Source: an uncultured Bacteroidales bacterium (GTDB lineage: Bacteria > Bacteroidota > Bacteroidia > Bacteroidales > Bacteroidaceae). From it: a stretch of DNA of 52,228 bases. The DNA is taken from positions 1-52,228 of the forward strand of contig CADCBO010000016.1 of the NCBI GenBank assembly GCA_902799685.1. The letters are read 5' to 3'. The translations under genes were made by a program, and so were the position numbers. Positions 1 to 7,306 of the stretch are shown piece by piece; the first letter of the stretch is position 1; the number at the start of each line of letters is the position of its first letter. Under the pieces are notes generated by a model, which did not search any database, was not told the origin of the DNA, and saw only the letters and a list, made by a program, of their open reading frames with translations.

Positions 1-504
1 GGTCTTGCGACCAAAGATCTTGACCATGACCTTGAGCTTCTTCTTTGCGTCGTCAACCTCTTCAATGACACCATTGAAGCCTGAAAACGGTCCGAAGGTT
101 ACCTTCACTGTTTCGCCTACAGTGAACGGTACAAGAACCTCCTCTTGCGTCTCTTCGAGTTCATTCGCTGAACCCAGTATCCTGCTCACTTCTGAGGGAC
201 GGAGAGGCGTAGGATTATCCATGCCACCAAGAAAACCCAAAACGTTGGGGCAGCTTCTGAGTCGTTGCTTTATCTCTCCCACAAGGGCTGCCTCAACAAG
301 GACATAACCCGGCAGGTAGCTACGTTCCTTAACGACACGTTTGCCGTTCTGGACCTTGACCACCTTCTCGGTAGGGATAAGCACCTGGCTGATGTAATCC
401 TCAAGCTTGTTGTTGCGGGCATCGGCTTCAAGATATTCCTTTACCTTGAGCTCCTTGCCGCTTATAGCCTTAAGGACATACCATTTCTTCTCCAACTCTG
501 CCAT
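1..504 (-). CDS. nusG: Transcription termination/antitermination protein NusG (C-terminus cut by window edge)
   Basis: NusG binds RNA polymerase and couples it to Rho or the ribosome. The frame starts at an ATG (bases 504-502) with MAELEKKWYVLKAISGKE and stays open to base 1, giving 168 residues. The family usually has about 180, so roughly a dozen C-terminal residues lie outside the window. The N-terminal NGN domain shows KWYVLKA and LPGYVLVEA, and the C-terminal KOW domain shows VKVTFGPFSGFNGVIEEV. The start lies 10 bases after the secE stop, the usual secE-nusG arrangement, with co-transcription from the tuf side. Ribosomal protein L11 would be expected next, outside the window. Confidence 0.96.
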   Translation of the reverse strand, partial: MAELEKKWYVLKAISGKELKVKEYLEADARNNKLEDYISQVLIPTEKVVKVQNGKRVVKERSYLPGYVLVEAALVGEIKQRLRSCPNVLGFLGGMDNPTPLRPSEVSRILGSANELEETQEEVLVPFTVGETVKVTFGPFSGFNGVIEEVDDAKKKLKVMVKIFGRKT

Positions 505-514
505 CACTTAACGA

Positions 515-706
515 TTAAGGGTAGATGATATTTGTCATTATCACCTGGAAGCATTTATCCATGAGGTAAACAACAACCGCAATCATCAGGGAAGCAACTA
601 AAACGACGACTGCGCTGCTGGCCAGTTCTTTGCCAGTGGGCCATGTTGTCTTATGGACAAGCTCGTTGTAAGATTCCTTACAGTTATTTATAAAATTCCT
701 GAACAT
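515..706 (-). CDS. secE: Preprotein translocase subunit SecE
   Basis: Small essential subunit that clamps SecY in the inner-membrane translocon. The 63 residues match the short single-span form of SecE. An amphipathic N-terminal helix with the conserved ELVHKTTWPTGKEL stretch (about residues 14-28) precedes one hydrophobic segment, roughly residues 30-50 (SSAVVVLVASLMIAVVVYLM). It lies between tRNA-Trp and nusG on the same strand, where secE is found in many bacteria. The start at base 706 is the only sensible one. Nothing looks unusual about the gene. Confidence 0.95.
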   Translation of the reverse strand: MFRNFINNCKESYNELVHKTTWPTGKELASSAVVVLVASLMIAVVVYLMDKCFQVIMTNIIYP

Positions 707-725
707 AGTTCTTTATTTCTACTTG

Positions 726-798
726 CACGGGTGGAAAGGCTCGAACTCTCGACACTCGGTTTTGGAGACCGATGCTCTACCAACTGAGCTACACCCGT
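726..798 (-). tRNA. trnW: tRNA-Trp (anticodon CCA)
   Basis: On the minus strand a 73-base cloverleaf begins ACGGGTGTAGCTCAGTTGG. The acceptor arms ACGGGTG and CACCCGT pair fully. The anticodon loop CTCCAAA gives anticodon CCA, and the T arm carries GTTCGAG. The discriminator base is G, as expected for tRNA-Trp. CCA is not fully encoded. It lies between tuf and secE, so it is probably cut out of the tuf-secE-nusG transcript. Confidence 0.96.
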
Positions 799-802
799 AG
801 TC

Positions 803-832
803 AATGTCAGCGCCCCGAAGGGAGCTGACATT
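803..832 (-). promoter_or_regulatory. Strong UUCG-loop hairpin between tuf and tRNA-Trp
   Basis: The minus strand reads AATGTCAGC, T, CCC, TTCG, GGG, C, GCTGACATT. That is a nine-pair stem, one mismatch, then three G:C pairs closed by a cUUCGg tetraloop, 14 bases after the tuf stop. No run of T follows, so it does not look like a plain intrinsic terminator. It could stop or slow some polymerases, protect the tuf 3' end, or mark the processing site before the tRNA. The structure is seen directly; the role is inference. Confidence 0.6.
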
Positions 833-846
833 TATTTTGGTTACAA

Positions 847-2043
847 TCAGTCGATGATTGCGGTGATCTGACCTGAACCAACGGTACGGCCGCCCTCACG
901 GATAGCGAAACGCAGACCAACGTTGATAGCTACAGGATAGATCAGGGTAACGGTGATCTCAACGTTATCACCAGGCATTACCATCTCAGTTCCCTCGGGA
1001 AGAGTGATCTCACCGGTGCAGTCCATTGTACGGATGTAGAACTGAGGACGATACTTGTTACGGAATGATGTGTGACGACCACCCTCCTTCTGAGTCAGTA
1101 CATAGATAGAAGCCTTGAAAGTGGTGTGAGGCTTGATCTGACCCGGATGGCAAAGAACCATACCGCGCTTGATCTCAGTCTTCTCAATACCACGGAGCAG
1201 CAGACCTACGTTATCACCGGCCTCGCCCTGCTCAAGAAGCTTACGGAACATCTCAACACCGGTAACGGTTGTCTCTTTCTCCTCACCAAGACCAAGGATC
1301 TCAACCTTGTCACCTACCTTAACGACACCAGTCTCGATACGACCGGTAGCAACTGTACCACGGCCAGTGATTGAGAATACATCCTCAACAGGCATCAAGA
1401 ACGGCTGATCAACAGCACGCGGAGGCAGAGGAATCCAATTATCAACGGCATCCATCAGCTCCATTACCTTGTCCTCCCACTCCTTAACGCCGTTCAGGGC
1501 ACCAAGAGCAGAACCACGGATGATAGGAGTGTTGTCACCATCGAACTCATATGCATCGAGAAGCTCACGCATCTCCATCTCAACGAGGTCGATCATCTCA
1601 GCGTCAACATCGGGAGAATCGCACTTGTTCAGGAATACAACCAGACGGGGAACGTTCACCTGACGGGCGAGCAGGATGTGCTCACGGGTCTGAGGCATCG
1701 GACCATCAGTAGCAGCAACTACAACGATAGCACCATCCATCTGGGCAGCACCGGTAACCATGTTCTTTACATAGTCAGCGTGACCCGGGCAGTCAACGTG
1801 AGCGTAGTGACGCTTCTCAGTCTCGTACTCAACGTGAGCGGTGTTGATGGTTATACCACGCTCCTTCTCCTCAGGTGCGTTATCAATCTGATCAAATGAC
1901 TTGATCTTGTCAGCGTTACCTGATACTCTCTCAGCCAATACCTTGGTGATAGCAGCAGTCAGGGTAGTCTTACCGTGGTCAACGTGACCGATGGTTCCAA
2001 TGTTTACGTGCGGTTTAGTGCGCACAAATGTTTCTTTTGCCAT
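847..2043 (-). CDS. tuf: Elongation factor Tu
   Basis: GTPase that delivers aminoacyl-tRNA to the ribosome. The 398 residues are full length. The GTP-binding motifs are complete: GHVDHGKT at 19-26, the switch I RGITI at 63-67, DCPGH at 85-89 and NKCD at 140-143. Domains 2 and 3 follow, with [13 protein letters not shown] and the C-terminal [11 protein letters not shown] region. It sits downstream of four tRNA genes and upstream of tRNA-Trp, secE and nusG on the same strand. Its codons are strongly restricted (AAC, GGT, CTG, CGT), typical of a very highly expressed gene. The start at MAKETF is the family start. Confidence 0.99.
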   Translation of the reverse strand: MAKETFVRTKPHVNIGTIGHVDHGKTTLTAAITKVLAERVSGNADKIKSFDQIDNAPEEKERGITINTAHVEYETEKRHYAHVDCPGHADYVKNMVTGAAQMDGAIVVVAATDGPMPQTREHILLARQVNVPRLVVFLNKCDSPDVDAEMIDLVEMEMRELLDAYEFDGDNTPIIRGSALGALNGVKEWEDKVMELMDAVDNWIPLPPRAVDQPFLMPVEDVFSITGRGTVATGRIETGVVKVGDKVEILGLGEEKETTVTGVEMFRKLLEQGEAGDNVGLLLRGIEKTEIKRGMVLCHPGQIKPHTTFKASIYVLTQKEGGRHTSFRNKYRPQFYIRTMDCTGEITLPEGTEMVMPGDNVEITVTLIYPVAINVGLRFAIREGGRTVGSGQITAIID

Positions 2044-2091
2044 AGTTAAAAGCTATTTTATTGATTATAAACTTGATGTCAACTACAAAAA

Positions 2092-2113
2092 GGCTCCCGC
2101 CAGGGCGGTCTCC
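2092..2113 (-). promoter_or_regulatory. Possible attenuator hairpin in the tuf leader
   Basis: In the 90-base gap between tRNA-Thr(GGT) and tuf the minus strand reads GG-AGA-CCGC-CCTG-GCGG-GAG-CC followed by TTTTT. The CCGC/GCGG core pairs, then a symmetric three-base internal loop, then GG/CC. The T run gives it the look of a weak intrinsic terminator or attenuator that could set the ratio of tRNA to tuf mRNA. The stem is short and interrupted, so this is tentative. Confidence 0.35.
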
Positions 2114-2133
2114 TCCTATCCTCTATCAAATTG

Positions 2134-2206
<73 letters not shown>

Positions 2207-2217
2207 GACAAATATGG

Positions 2218-2290
2218 AGCGGGAAACGGGACTCAAACCCGCGACCCTCAGCTTGGAAGGCTAATGCTCTATCAACTGAGCTATTCCCGC
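2218..2290 (-). tRNA. trnG: tRNA-Gly (anticodon TCC)
   Basis: A 73-base cloverleaf on the minus strand starts GCGGGAATAGCTCAGTTGA. Acceptor arms GCGGGAA and TTCCCGC pair fully. The anticodon loop CTTCCAA gives TCC, which reads GGA and GGG. The T arm has GTTTGAGTC. No CCA is encoded. It is the third tRNA in the tuf operon. The 108-base spacer separating it from tRNA-Tyr contains a CCGG-TTTA-CCGG hairpin and a copy of an 11-base repeat. Confidence 0.96.
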
Positions 2291-2398
2291 AACTTTCTTT
2301 GTCACGATATTTACTTCCTGACCTATCTTATATAATAAGGTGGTTTCAAAGAATAAACGCAGGCACCGGTAAACCGGCATCGCCTCAGTCCTGCTTTG

Positions 2399-2481
2399 TG
2401 GGTGAAGATGGATTCGAACCACCGAAGTCGAGAGACAGCAGATTTACAGTCTGCCCCATTTGGCCACTCTGGAATTCACCC
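2399..2481 (-). tRNA. trnY: tRNA-Tyr (anticodon GTA)
   Basis: An 83-base class II tRNA with a long variable arm on the minus strand. Acceptor arms GGGTGAA and TTCACCC pair, the anticodon stem GCAGA/TCTGC holds the loop CTGTAAA (anticodon GTA), and the discriminator is A. CCA is not fully encoded. Only five bases separate it from tRNA-Thr(TGT) upstream. Confidence 0.96.
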
Positions 2482-2486
2482 CTCAG

Positions 2487-2558
2487 AGCCGCTAGTCGGA
2501 ATCGAACCAACAACCTACGCATTACAAGTGCGTTGCTCTACCATTGAGCCATAGCGGC
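2487..2558 (-). tRNA. trnT: tRNA-Thr (anticodon TGT)
   Basis: A 72-base cloverleaf on the minus strand starts GCCGCTATGGCTCAATGG. Acceptor GCCGCTA pairs with TAGCGGC, the loop CTTGTAA gives anticodon TGT (reads ACA/ACG), and the T arm carries GTTCGATTC. It is the first gene after the promoter and leader hairpin of the tRNA-tuf operon. Confidence 0.96.
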
Positions 2559-2561
2559 ATA

Positions 2562-2572
2562 GTTTCAAAGAA
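2562..2572 (-). repeat. 11-base repeat TTCTTTGAAAC, second copy at 2343-2353
   Basis: The minus-strand sequence TTCTTTGAAAC occurs immediately before tRNA-Thr(TGT) and again, identically and in the same orientation, in the spacer between tRNA-Tyr and tRNA-Gly (2343-2353). Both lie in tRNA leaders of the same operon. A processing or pausing signal is possible, but two copies in this window prove little. Confidence 0.4.
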
Positions 2573-2603
2573 CCCGCTCCTCGGCCTAAAGCGAAGAGCG
2601 GGT
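2572..2603 (-). promoter_or_regulatory. Leader hairpin of the tRNA-tuf operon
   Basis: On the minus strand ACCCGCTC and GAGCGGGT form a perfect eight-pair stem around a 16-base loop, starting just after the -7 element and ending before tRNA-Thr(TGT). No T run follows. It would be at the very 5' end of the primary transcript and may shield it or be an early pause site. Confidence 0.5.
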
Positions 2604-2604
2604 G

Positions 2605-2635
2605 CAAAGATATCTCAAATTTCTTTCTGAACAAA
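2605..2635 (-). promoter_or_regulatory. Promoter of the tRNA-tuf operon
   Basis: Minus strand TTTG (2635-2632), 19 bases, then TATCTTTG (2612-2605), followed by CAC. This matches the Bacteroidetes primary sigma consensus TTTG-N19/20-TAnnTTTG. Transcription should start about seven bases on, inside the leader hairpin. It lies 17 bases beyond the hpf stop, so the tRNA-tuf unit can be expressed independently of rpsU-xerC-hpf. Confidence 0.7.
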
Positions 2636-2652
2636 GAAATGTGGCGTTTTTT

Positions 2653-2952
2653 TTACTTCTCACGCAGTTTTTCCTTGTTTTTTTTGAGTTGTCTGGTTAT
2701 TGCGTCAAGGCAACCGTCAACCGCTTCTTCGAAAGTGTCACATGTCTTGTCGGCAAAGAACTCTCCATTAGGAATTATCACGCTGATGCTGGCCTCCTTG
2801 TTCAAGGCGGTCTCCGGTTTGACTACTTTAAGAGTAACCTCTACCTTCTGAATCAACTCGTGCACTCTTTCCAGTTTGGCACATTTCTTCTCAATGAACG
2901 CCTGAAGCTGTTCTGTTGCATTAAAATGCAACGCCCTAATCTTAGTTTCCAT
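2653..2952 (-). CDS. hpf: Ribosome hibernation promoting factor, short form
   Basis: HPF/RaiA family protein that binds the decoding region of the 30S subunit and inactivates ribosomes in stationary phase. The 99 residues cover one HPF domain with no C-terminal dimerisation domain, so it is a short-type factor. Visible family features are the IRALHFNATEQLQAFIEKK start, the basic helix KCAKLERVHELIQKVEVTLKVV, and DTFEEAVDGCLDAITRQLKK near the end. The C-terminus is lysine-rich. It follows xerC by 12 bases on the same strand and precedes the tRNA-tuf promoter, so a growth-state regulator is embedded among translation genes. Confidence 0.9.
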   Translation of the reverse strand: METKIRALHFNATEQLQAFIEKKCAKLERVHELIQKVEVTLKVVKPETALNKEASISVIIPNGEFFADKTCDTFEEAVDGCLDAITRQLKKNKEKLREK

Positions 2953-2964
2953 AGTCTTTTGGTT

Positions 2965-3852
2965 TTAGGCCCTGGGATGAGCCTGTTTATATATTTCCTT
3001 CAGTTCCTGGAACGTGGTATGCACATAGATCTGTGTGGTCTGCAGACTGCTATGGCCAAGAAGCTCCTTTACTGCTCCAAGCTCTGCGTCATGATTGAGC
3101 ATGGAGGTGGCAAAAGTGTGACGCAGTACATGAGGGCTCTTTTTTGACACGTCCGAAACCTTGCCCAAAGCATCTTTAACAAGCAGATAAACCTGATGAC
3201 GCGGTATTCGCTCGCCTTTCCGGCTCAGGAAGAAAGCCCCGTGAGTCTCGCCAAACTCAGCTGTCCTGGCATCAAGGTATTCCTTAAGACGGCGTTCCAG
3301 GTCATCACCGAACGGTATGAAACGCTGCTTGTCACGTTTACCGGTAACCTTGATAGTACGCGAGGCAAAGTCTATGTCCCTGTCATCCAAGCCTATCAGC
3401 TCCGCCATACGCATTCCTGTCTCATAAAAAGCGGCTATCACCGTCCTGTTCCTGACCCCAATGAAACCCTCGCCCAGATCCAGATCCTTATCATCAAGGA
3501 GTTTGTCCATATCGGCCTCCTTGACAAATTGCGGCAGTGGTTTTTTGTTCTTGGGACCCTTGACGCCCTGAACGGGCGAGTGGTCTGTGACGCCCTTTAT
3601 GCGAAGGAACCTGTAGAAGGAACGCAGGGTGCTCAGCTTGCGGTTTACGGTGGTGGATTTCTCTCCCTTGTCCATCATATCCACAACCCAAAGACGGACT
3701 ACATCCCTATCGGCAGAAAGCATATCCAGTTCAGGGTCAGTCTCCTTGAGAAAGTCCCGGAAAAGGACAAGGTCTCTGTGGTAACTGGCTACGGTCCTGG
3801 GCGAATAATTCCGCTCTAACCTGAGATAATCCGCGAACTGGTCTATATACAT
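2965..3852 (-). CDS. xerC: Tyrosine recombinase XerC
   Basis: Site-specific recombinase expected to resolve chromosome dimers at dif with XerD. The 295 residues are the normal Xer length. An N-terminal SAM-like core-binding domain (about 1-90, with YSPRTVASYHRDL) precedes the catalytic domain. The catalytic set is complete: R148, K172, H241, R244, H267 and Tyr276 in TTQIYVH. It lies between rpsU and hpf with no phage genes nearby, which argues for a housekeeping Xer protein and not an integrase. A 13-pair hairpin ends only a few bases before its start codon. The choice of XerC over XerD rests on position and on the second Xer gene at 31378-32307. Confidence 0.88.
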   Translation of the reverse strand: MYIDQFADYLRLERNYSPRTVASYHRDLVLFRDFLKETDPELDMLSADRDVVRLWVVDMMDKGEKSTTVNRKLSTLRSFYRFLRIKGVTDHSPVQGVKGPKNKKPLPQFVKEADMDKLLDDKDLDLGEGFIGVRNRTVIAAFYETGMRMAELIGLDDRDIDFASRTIKVTGKRDKQRFIPFGDDLERRLKEYLDARTAEFGETHGAFFLSRKGERIPRHQVYLLVKDALGKVSDVSKKSPHVLRHTFATSMLNHDAELGAVKELLGHSSLQTTQIYVHTTFQELKEIYKQAHPRA

Positions 3853-3858
3853 AACAAA

Positions 3859-3888
3859 ATTCGTCGCTGAACGGATTCAGTGACGAAT
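3859..3888 (-). terminator. Hairpin between rpsU and xerC
   Basis: On the minus strand ATTCGTCACTGAA and TTCAGCGACGAAT form a 13-pair stem (one G:U) around TCCG, followed by TTTGTTATG. The T-rich tail suggests an intrinsic terminator for rpsU, but the tail runs into the xerC ATG at 3852. The hairpin therefore sits in the xerC ribosome-binding zone and could limit both transcription and translation of xerC-hpf. Confidence 0.65.
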
Positions 3889-3930
3889 ATATGAAAGAAA
3901 AAAACAAAAAGCAAGTACTACGGAATATTT

Positions 3931-4122
3931 TTATTCCTCAGCCTGCTGCAGTTTCTGCACGTAAATGGCGTGCTCCATCTTAAGACGCTTGAGTTCTGAC
4001 GGCTTGTCAAACTGCTGACGACGACGAAGTTCCTTGACCACGCCGGTCTTTTCATACTTTCTCTTGAATTTCTTGAGGGCGCGCTCTATGTTCTCACCCT
4101 CCTTAACGGGAACAATAATCAT
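3931..4122 (-). CDS. rpsU: 30S ribosomal protein S21
   Basis: Small basic protein of the 30S platform near the anti-Shine-Dalgarno region. It has 63 residues, opening MIIVPVKEGENIERALKKFKRK with the typical RRRQQFDKPSELKRLK basic middle. The C-terminus is acidic (KLQQAEE). It is divergent from porP, with only about 40 bases between the two starts. It is followed by a hairpin and xerC. Confidence 0.95.
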   Translation of the reverse strand: MIIVPVKEGENIERALKKFKRKYEKTGVVKELRRRQQFDKPSELKRLKMEHAIYVQKLQQAEE

Positions 4123-4163
4123 TTTAAGTTCTTTATTTTTATTTTTTGCCGTTATTTAGGTTG

Positions 4164-5123
4164 ATGAACATGATGAAACGACTTGTTTCAGTTTCCGTGT
4201 CACTCTGTCTTGCCTTTATTTTGAAGGTACAGGCACAGATTGATGCACACTTTACCCATTTCCGTGAAGTGGAAAATTTCTATAATCCTGCGGCAATGAA
4301 CCGCGACAACCGCCTGAACGTGACAGGATCCATTGCCATGCAAATGGCCGGATACACCAATGCTCCGGTTTCCATGTACATAGGGGCCAACACAGCCATC
4401 CCGTTCGGCAGGCTGCGCAACTCCGTAGGTGTGGGCTTGTTCAACGAGACAATAGGCCTGTTCACCAACCGTCGCCTGCTTCTTGACTATGCATATAAAA
4501 TAGGTATAGGCAAAGGATGGATGAACGTAGGTTTGCAAGGAGGTGTCATGTCACAGGAATTCAACGGAGGAAAACTTAAGGCCGAGACTCAGAATGACCC
4601 GGCATTCCCTTCCGGACAGGAGCGAGGCACAACGGGTGACCTGGGCGTCGGAATACTGTATGTAAGGGGCGAATGGTGGATGGGCGCATCGGCTCAGCAC
4701 ATTAATTTCCCGCATGTGGAATTCGGCAAGACTGAAGGAAAAACAGCGGTTATGGACATCAAACCTACCCTATATTTGACCGGCGGATGCAATATAGGAC
4801 TCAGAAATCCGTTATTACAGGTACAGCCATGCTTTCTGGTAGAGAGCGACCTGGACTTCTACAGGGTGGATCTTTCAGTAAGATGTTCTTATCAGTTTGA
4901 CTCAACCCTGTTGTATATAGGAACCACCTACAGTCCGGGAACATCGTTCACCGCCATGATTGGAGGCAAAGTGATGGACGTTCTCGTTGGTTATGCATAC
5001 GAGTTCTATACGAACGGGTTGGGTGCGCTTAACGGCAGCCACGACCTGATGGTAAGCTGGCAAACCGATGTGGATTTCTTTAAGAAAGGAAAGAACGCAC
5101 ATAAAAGTGTAAGGTATTTATAA
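4164..5123 (+). CDS. porP: PorP/SprF family T9SS outer-membrane protein
   Basis: First gene of the T9SS core operon. PorP/SprF proteins are outer-membrane barrels; in several Bacteroidota they help anchor secreted substrates or the GldK/N ring. The ATG at 4164 is followed by others at 4170 and 4173; all give a signal peptide (MMKRLVSVSVSLCLAFILKVQAQ) with the sequence AQA-type cut near the Gln. The frame can be opened further at a TTG at 4146, which I reject because it would place six extra residues before the signal peptide. About 320 residues, with NPAAMNRD, SMYIGANTAIPFGRLRNSVGVGL and GGVMSQEF typical of the family. GldK starts 10 bases after the stop. Confidence 0.88.
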   Translation: MNMMKRLVSVSVSLCLAFILKVQAQIDAHFTHFREVENFYNPAAMNRDNRLNVTGSIAMQMAGYTNAPVSMYIGANTAIPFGRLRNSVGVGLFNETIGLFTNRRLLLDYAYKIGIGKGWMNVGLQGGVMSQEFNGGKLKAETQNDPAFPSGQERGTTGDLGVGILYVRGEWWMGASAQHINFPHVEFGKTEGKTAVMDIKPTLYLTGGCNIGLRNPLLQVQPCFLVESDLDFYRVDLSVRCSYQFDSTLLYIGTTYSPGTSFTAMIGGKVMDVLVGYAYEFYTNGLGALNGSHDLMVSWQTDVDFFKKGKNAHKSVRYL

Positions 5124-5133
5124 CTGACATACA

Positions 5134-6576
5134 ATGAAATTAAGAAACATTGTTCTGACCGGTCTGGCAGCCTTTATGGCACTGACACAGTCCTGCACCA
5201 GCAGCGGCTATGCAGGTACCAACGGAGGCGAGGTAACCGGTTCTTCCAAGACGGCTCTGCGCGAACCGGTGCCGTACGGCATGGTACTTGTCAAGAGAGG
5301 TTCCCTCAAGATCGGCGAAGAAGGAAACGACAGCCTTTGGGGATCAAACACTCCCAACAAAGAGATATCGGTAGAGTCATTCTGGATGGATGAGAAAGAG
5401 GTGTCAAACGCCAAGTACCGCCAGTTTGTGGAATGGGTGCGCGACTCCATCATACGTACCAGGCTTGCCGATCCCGCATACGGCGGAGACGAATCTTTCA
5501 TGATTACAGAAGACAAATACGGCGAACCTGTCACGCCACACCTTAACTGGAGCAAGCCTATTCCCTGGAAAAAACCAAACGAAGATCAGCAGAGGGCAAT
5601 AGAGAGTCTATATTACCGTCATCCCATTACCGGGCAGCTGACTTTGGACATAAAACAACTCAACTACCGTTATGAGCTGTTTGACTATACCCAGGCTGCC
5701 TTACGCAAGAACCAGCTTGATCCCAGCGACCGCAGCAGGAACACCGACCAGGAGGTCTCAAGGGAAAAAGTGACCATATCAAAGGATACCGCGTACATTG
5801 ATGAGAACGGCCAGATAGTACGCAAGACCCTTAACAGGGAACTGACAAGTCTCTATGATTTTGTAAACACCTACATAGTAAACATTTTCCCGGATACCAC
5901 ATGCTGGGTAAACGATTTCCCGAACGCCAATAACGAGACCTATATGCGTCTTTACTTCAATCATCCCAACTATAATGATTATCCTGTAGTAGGTGTCAGT
6001 TGGGAGCAGGCCAATGCTTTCTGCGCATGGCGTACAGAATACCTGTTGGCCGGATTGGGCGCACAGGCCAAGTACATACAGCGCTACCGCCTGCCCACCG
6101 AGGCAGAATGGGAGTTTGCGGCTCGCGGACGCGAGAACAGCCTCTTTCCGTGGAAGACAACCGGATCCAAGGACGATGAAGGTTGCTACTATGCCAACTT
6201 CAAGCCGGAACGCGGCAACTACACCAAGGACGGAAGCCTCATTACCACACGTGTAGGCTCATACAAACCCAATTCAAACGGATTGTACGATATGGCCGGG
6301 AATGTTGCCGAATGGACATCGACCACCTACACCGAGGCGGGCATTCTCCAGATGAACGACATGAACCCCGAACTGTACTACAATGCAGCCGTAGAGGATC
6401 CGTATTACATGAAGCGTAAGGCTGTACGCGGCGGCTCATGGAAAGATCCTGAAAAATTCATCGAGTCATCATGGCGTACATACGAGTACCAGAACGAACA
6501 GCGCTCATACATAGGTTTCCGATGCGTACGCACACAGGTCGGTACTGCCGGAAGCACAAAGGCGCGTAAAAAATAA
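5134..6576 (+). CDS. gldK: T9SS lipoprotein GldK/PorK (FGE-sulfatase fold)
   Basis: Lipoprotein that forms the periplasmic ring of the type IX secretion system with GldN, attached under the outer membrane. The signal peptide ends in a lipobox with Cys21 (ALTQSC). The rest is an SUMF1/formylglycine-enzyme-like domain: RGSLKIGEEGNDSLWG, SFWMDEKEVSNAKYRQFVEW, RLPTEAEWEFAARG, NGLYDMAGNVAEWT and the closing RGGSWKDPEKF and GFRCVR. As in other GldK proteins the paired active-site cysteines of true FGE enzymes are absent, so the role is structural. The 480 residues are family length. It is followed by gldL after 16 bases. Confidence 0.95.
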   Translation: MKLRNIVLTGLAAFMALTQSCTSSGYAGTNGGEVTGSSKTALREPVPYGMVLVKRGSLKIGEEGNDSLWGSNTPNKEISVESFWMDEKEVSNAKYRQFVEWVRDSIIRTRLADPAYGGDESFMITEDKYGEPVTPHLNWSKPIPWKKPNEDQQRAIESLYYRHPITGQLTLDIKQLNYRYELFDYTQAALRKNQLDPSDRSRNTDQEVSREKVTISKDTAYIDENGQIVRKTLNRELTSLYDFVNTYIVNIFPDTTCWVNDFPNANNETYMRLYFNHPNYNDYPVVGVSWEQANAFCAWRTEYLLAGLGAQAKYIQRYRLPTEAEWEFAARGRENSLFPWKTTGSKDDEGCYYANFKPERGNYTKDGSLITTRVGSYKPNSNGLYDMAGNVAEWTSTTYTEAGILQMNDMNPELYYNAAVEDPYYMKRKAVRGGSWKDPEKFIESSWRTYEYQNEQRSYIGFRCVRTQVGTAGSTKARKK

Positions 6577-6592
6577 TGAAACAAACACTGAT

Positions 6593-7300
6593 ATGGAAAA
6601 TATAGAAAAGAAAGGTCTTCTGACCAGAATACAGGACTATCTGGATTCGCCCAAGGGCAGGATCCTGCTGAATTATCTCTACAGCTGGGGTGCCGCTGTG
6701 GTAATACTTGGCGCACTCTTCAAACTAACCCACATTAAAGGAGCCAATCTTATGCTTTTCATCGGTATGGGTACCGAGGTTCTGGTGTTTTTCATCTCCG
6801 GATTCGAGAGACCATACATCCCCAGCCATGAAGAGGATGACGAAGACTATGACGCTCCACGTCTGCGTGGCAACATAATCATAAACGGCAGTGCAGCCGG
6901 ACCATCTGTCCAGACCGTTCCGCAACAGCCCCTGCAGGCACATGTCACATCCGCTCCCGCAAGTGCTGACGGAAGCACTCTTAATGTAGAAGCTGTGGAG
7001 AACATTACCCAGGATTACATTGCACGCGTGCATGACCTGACGCTCAAGATGGAGCAGATGTGCCGCCACTCAGAACGCATGGAGCAGAGTTCAGAGGAGA
7101 TAGAACAGCTTTCACGCAACCTCATAAGCATAAACACTTTCTACCAGATGCACCTGAAATCGGCAAGTACTCAGATGGAGAATCTGGACAAGGTGAACGA
7201 GCAGACCCGCCAGATGGTGGAGCAGATAGAGGAACTGAACCGCGTATATGCACGCATGGTTGAGGCAATGAAGGTGAATTCCCAGATGGGAACCAAGTAA
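6593..7300 (+). CDS. gldL: T9SS motor protein GldL/PorL
   Basis: Inner-membrane subunit of the GldL-GldM motor, which uses the proton gradient to drive secretion. Two transmembrane helices are visible, about residues 25-45 (LLNYLYSWGAAVVILGALFK) and 51-70 (ANLMLFIGMGTEVLVFFISG). Glu62 lies within the second helix at the place of the buried glutamate that known GldL motors need. After a variable linker a cytoplasmic coiled-coil-like region (about 130-230, rich in E/Q/M) follows. The 235 residues fit the family. gldM starts six bases after the stop. Confidence 0.93.
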   Translation: MENIEKKGLLTRIQDYLDSPKGRILLNYLYSWGAAVVILGALFKLTHIKGANLMLFIGMGTEVLVFFISGFERPYIPSHEEDDEDYDAPRLRGNIIINGSAAGPSVQTVPQQPLQAHVTSAPASADGSTLNVEAVENITQDYIARVHDLTLKMEQMCRHSERMEQSSEEIEQLSRNLISINTFYQMHLKSASTQMENLDKVNEQTRQMVEQIEELNRVYARMVEAMKVNSQMGTK

Positions 7301-7306
7301 AATTCT

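Noticed and set aside
2299-2547. Open frames over the tRNA cluster and many long antisense frames opposite tuf, bamA, xerC, the HTCS genes and the carboxylesterase
   Set aside because: They are antisense to, or overlap, clear genes or tRNAs, have no signal peptides or family motifs, and arise from biased codon use.
2965-3852. Tyrosine recombinases as phage or integrative-element integrases
   Set aside because: Both are of Xer length with all catalytic residues, in housekeeping operons, with no other phage, conjugation or att-like sequence although tRNAs are close to one of them.
5134-6576. GldK as a true formylglycine-generating enzyme
   Set aside because: The active-site cysteine pair is absent and the gene is within the T9SS operon; the fold is used structurally.
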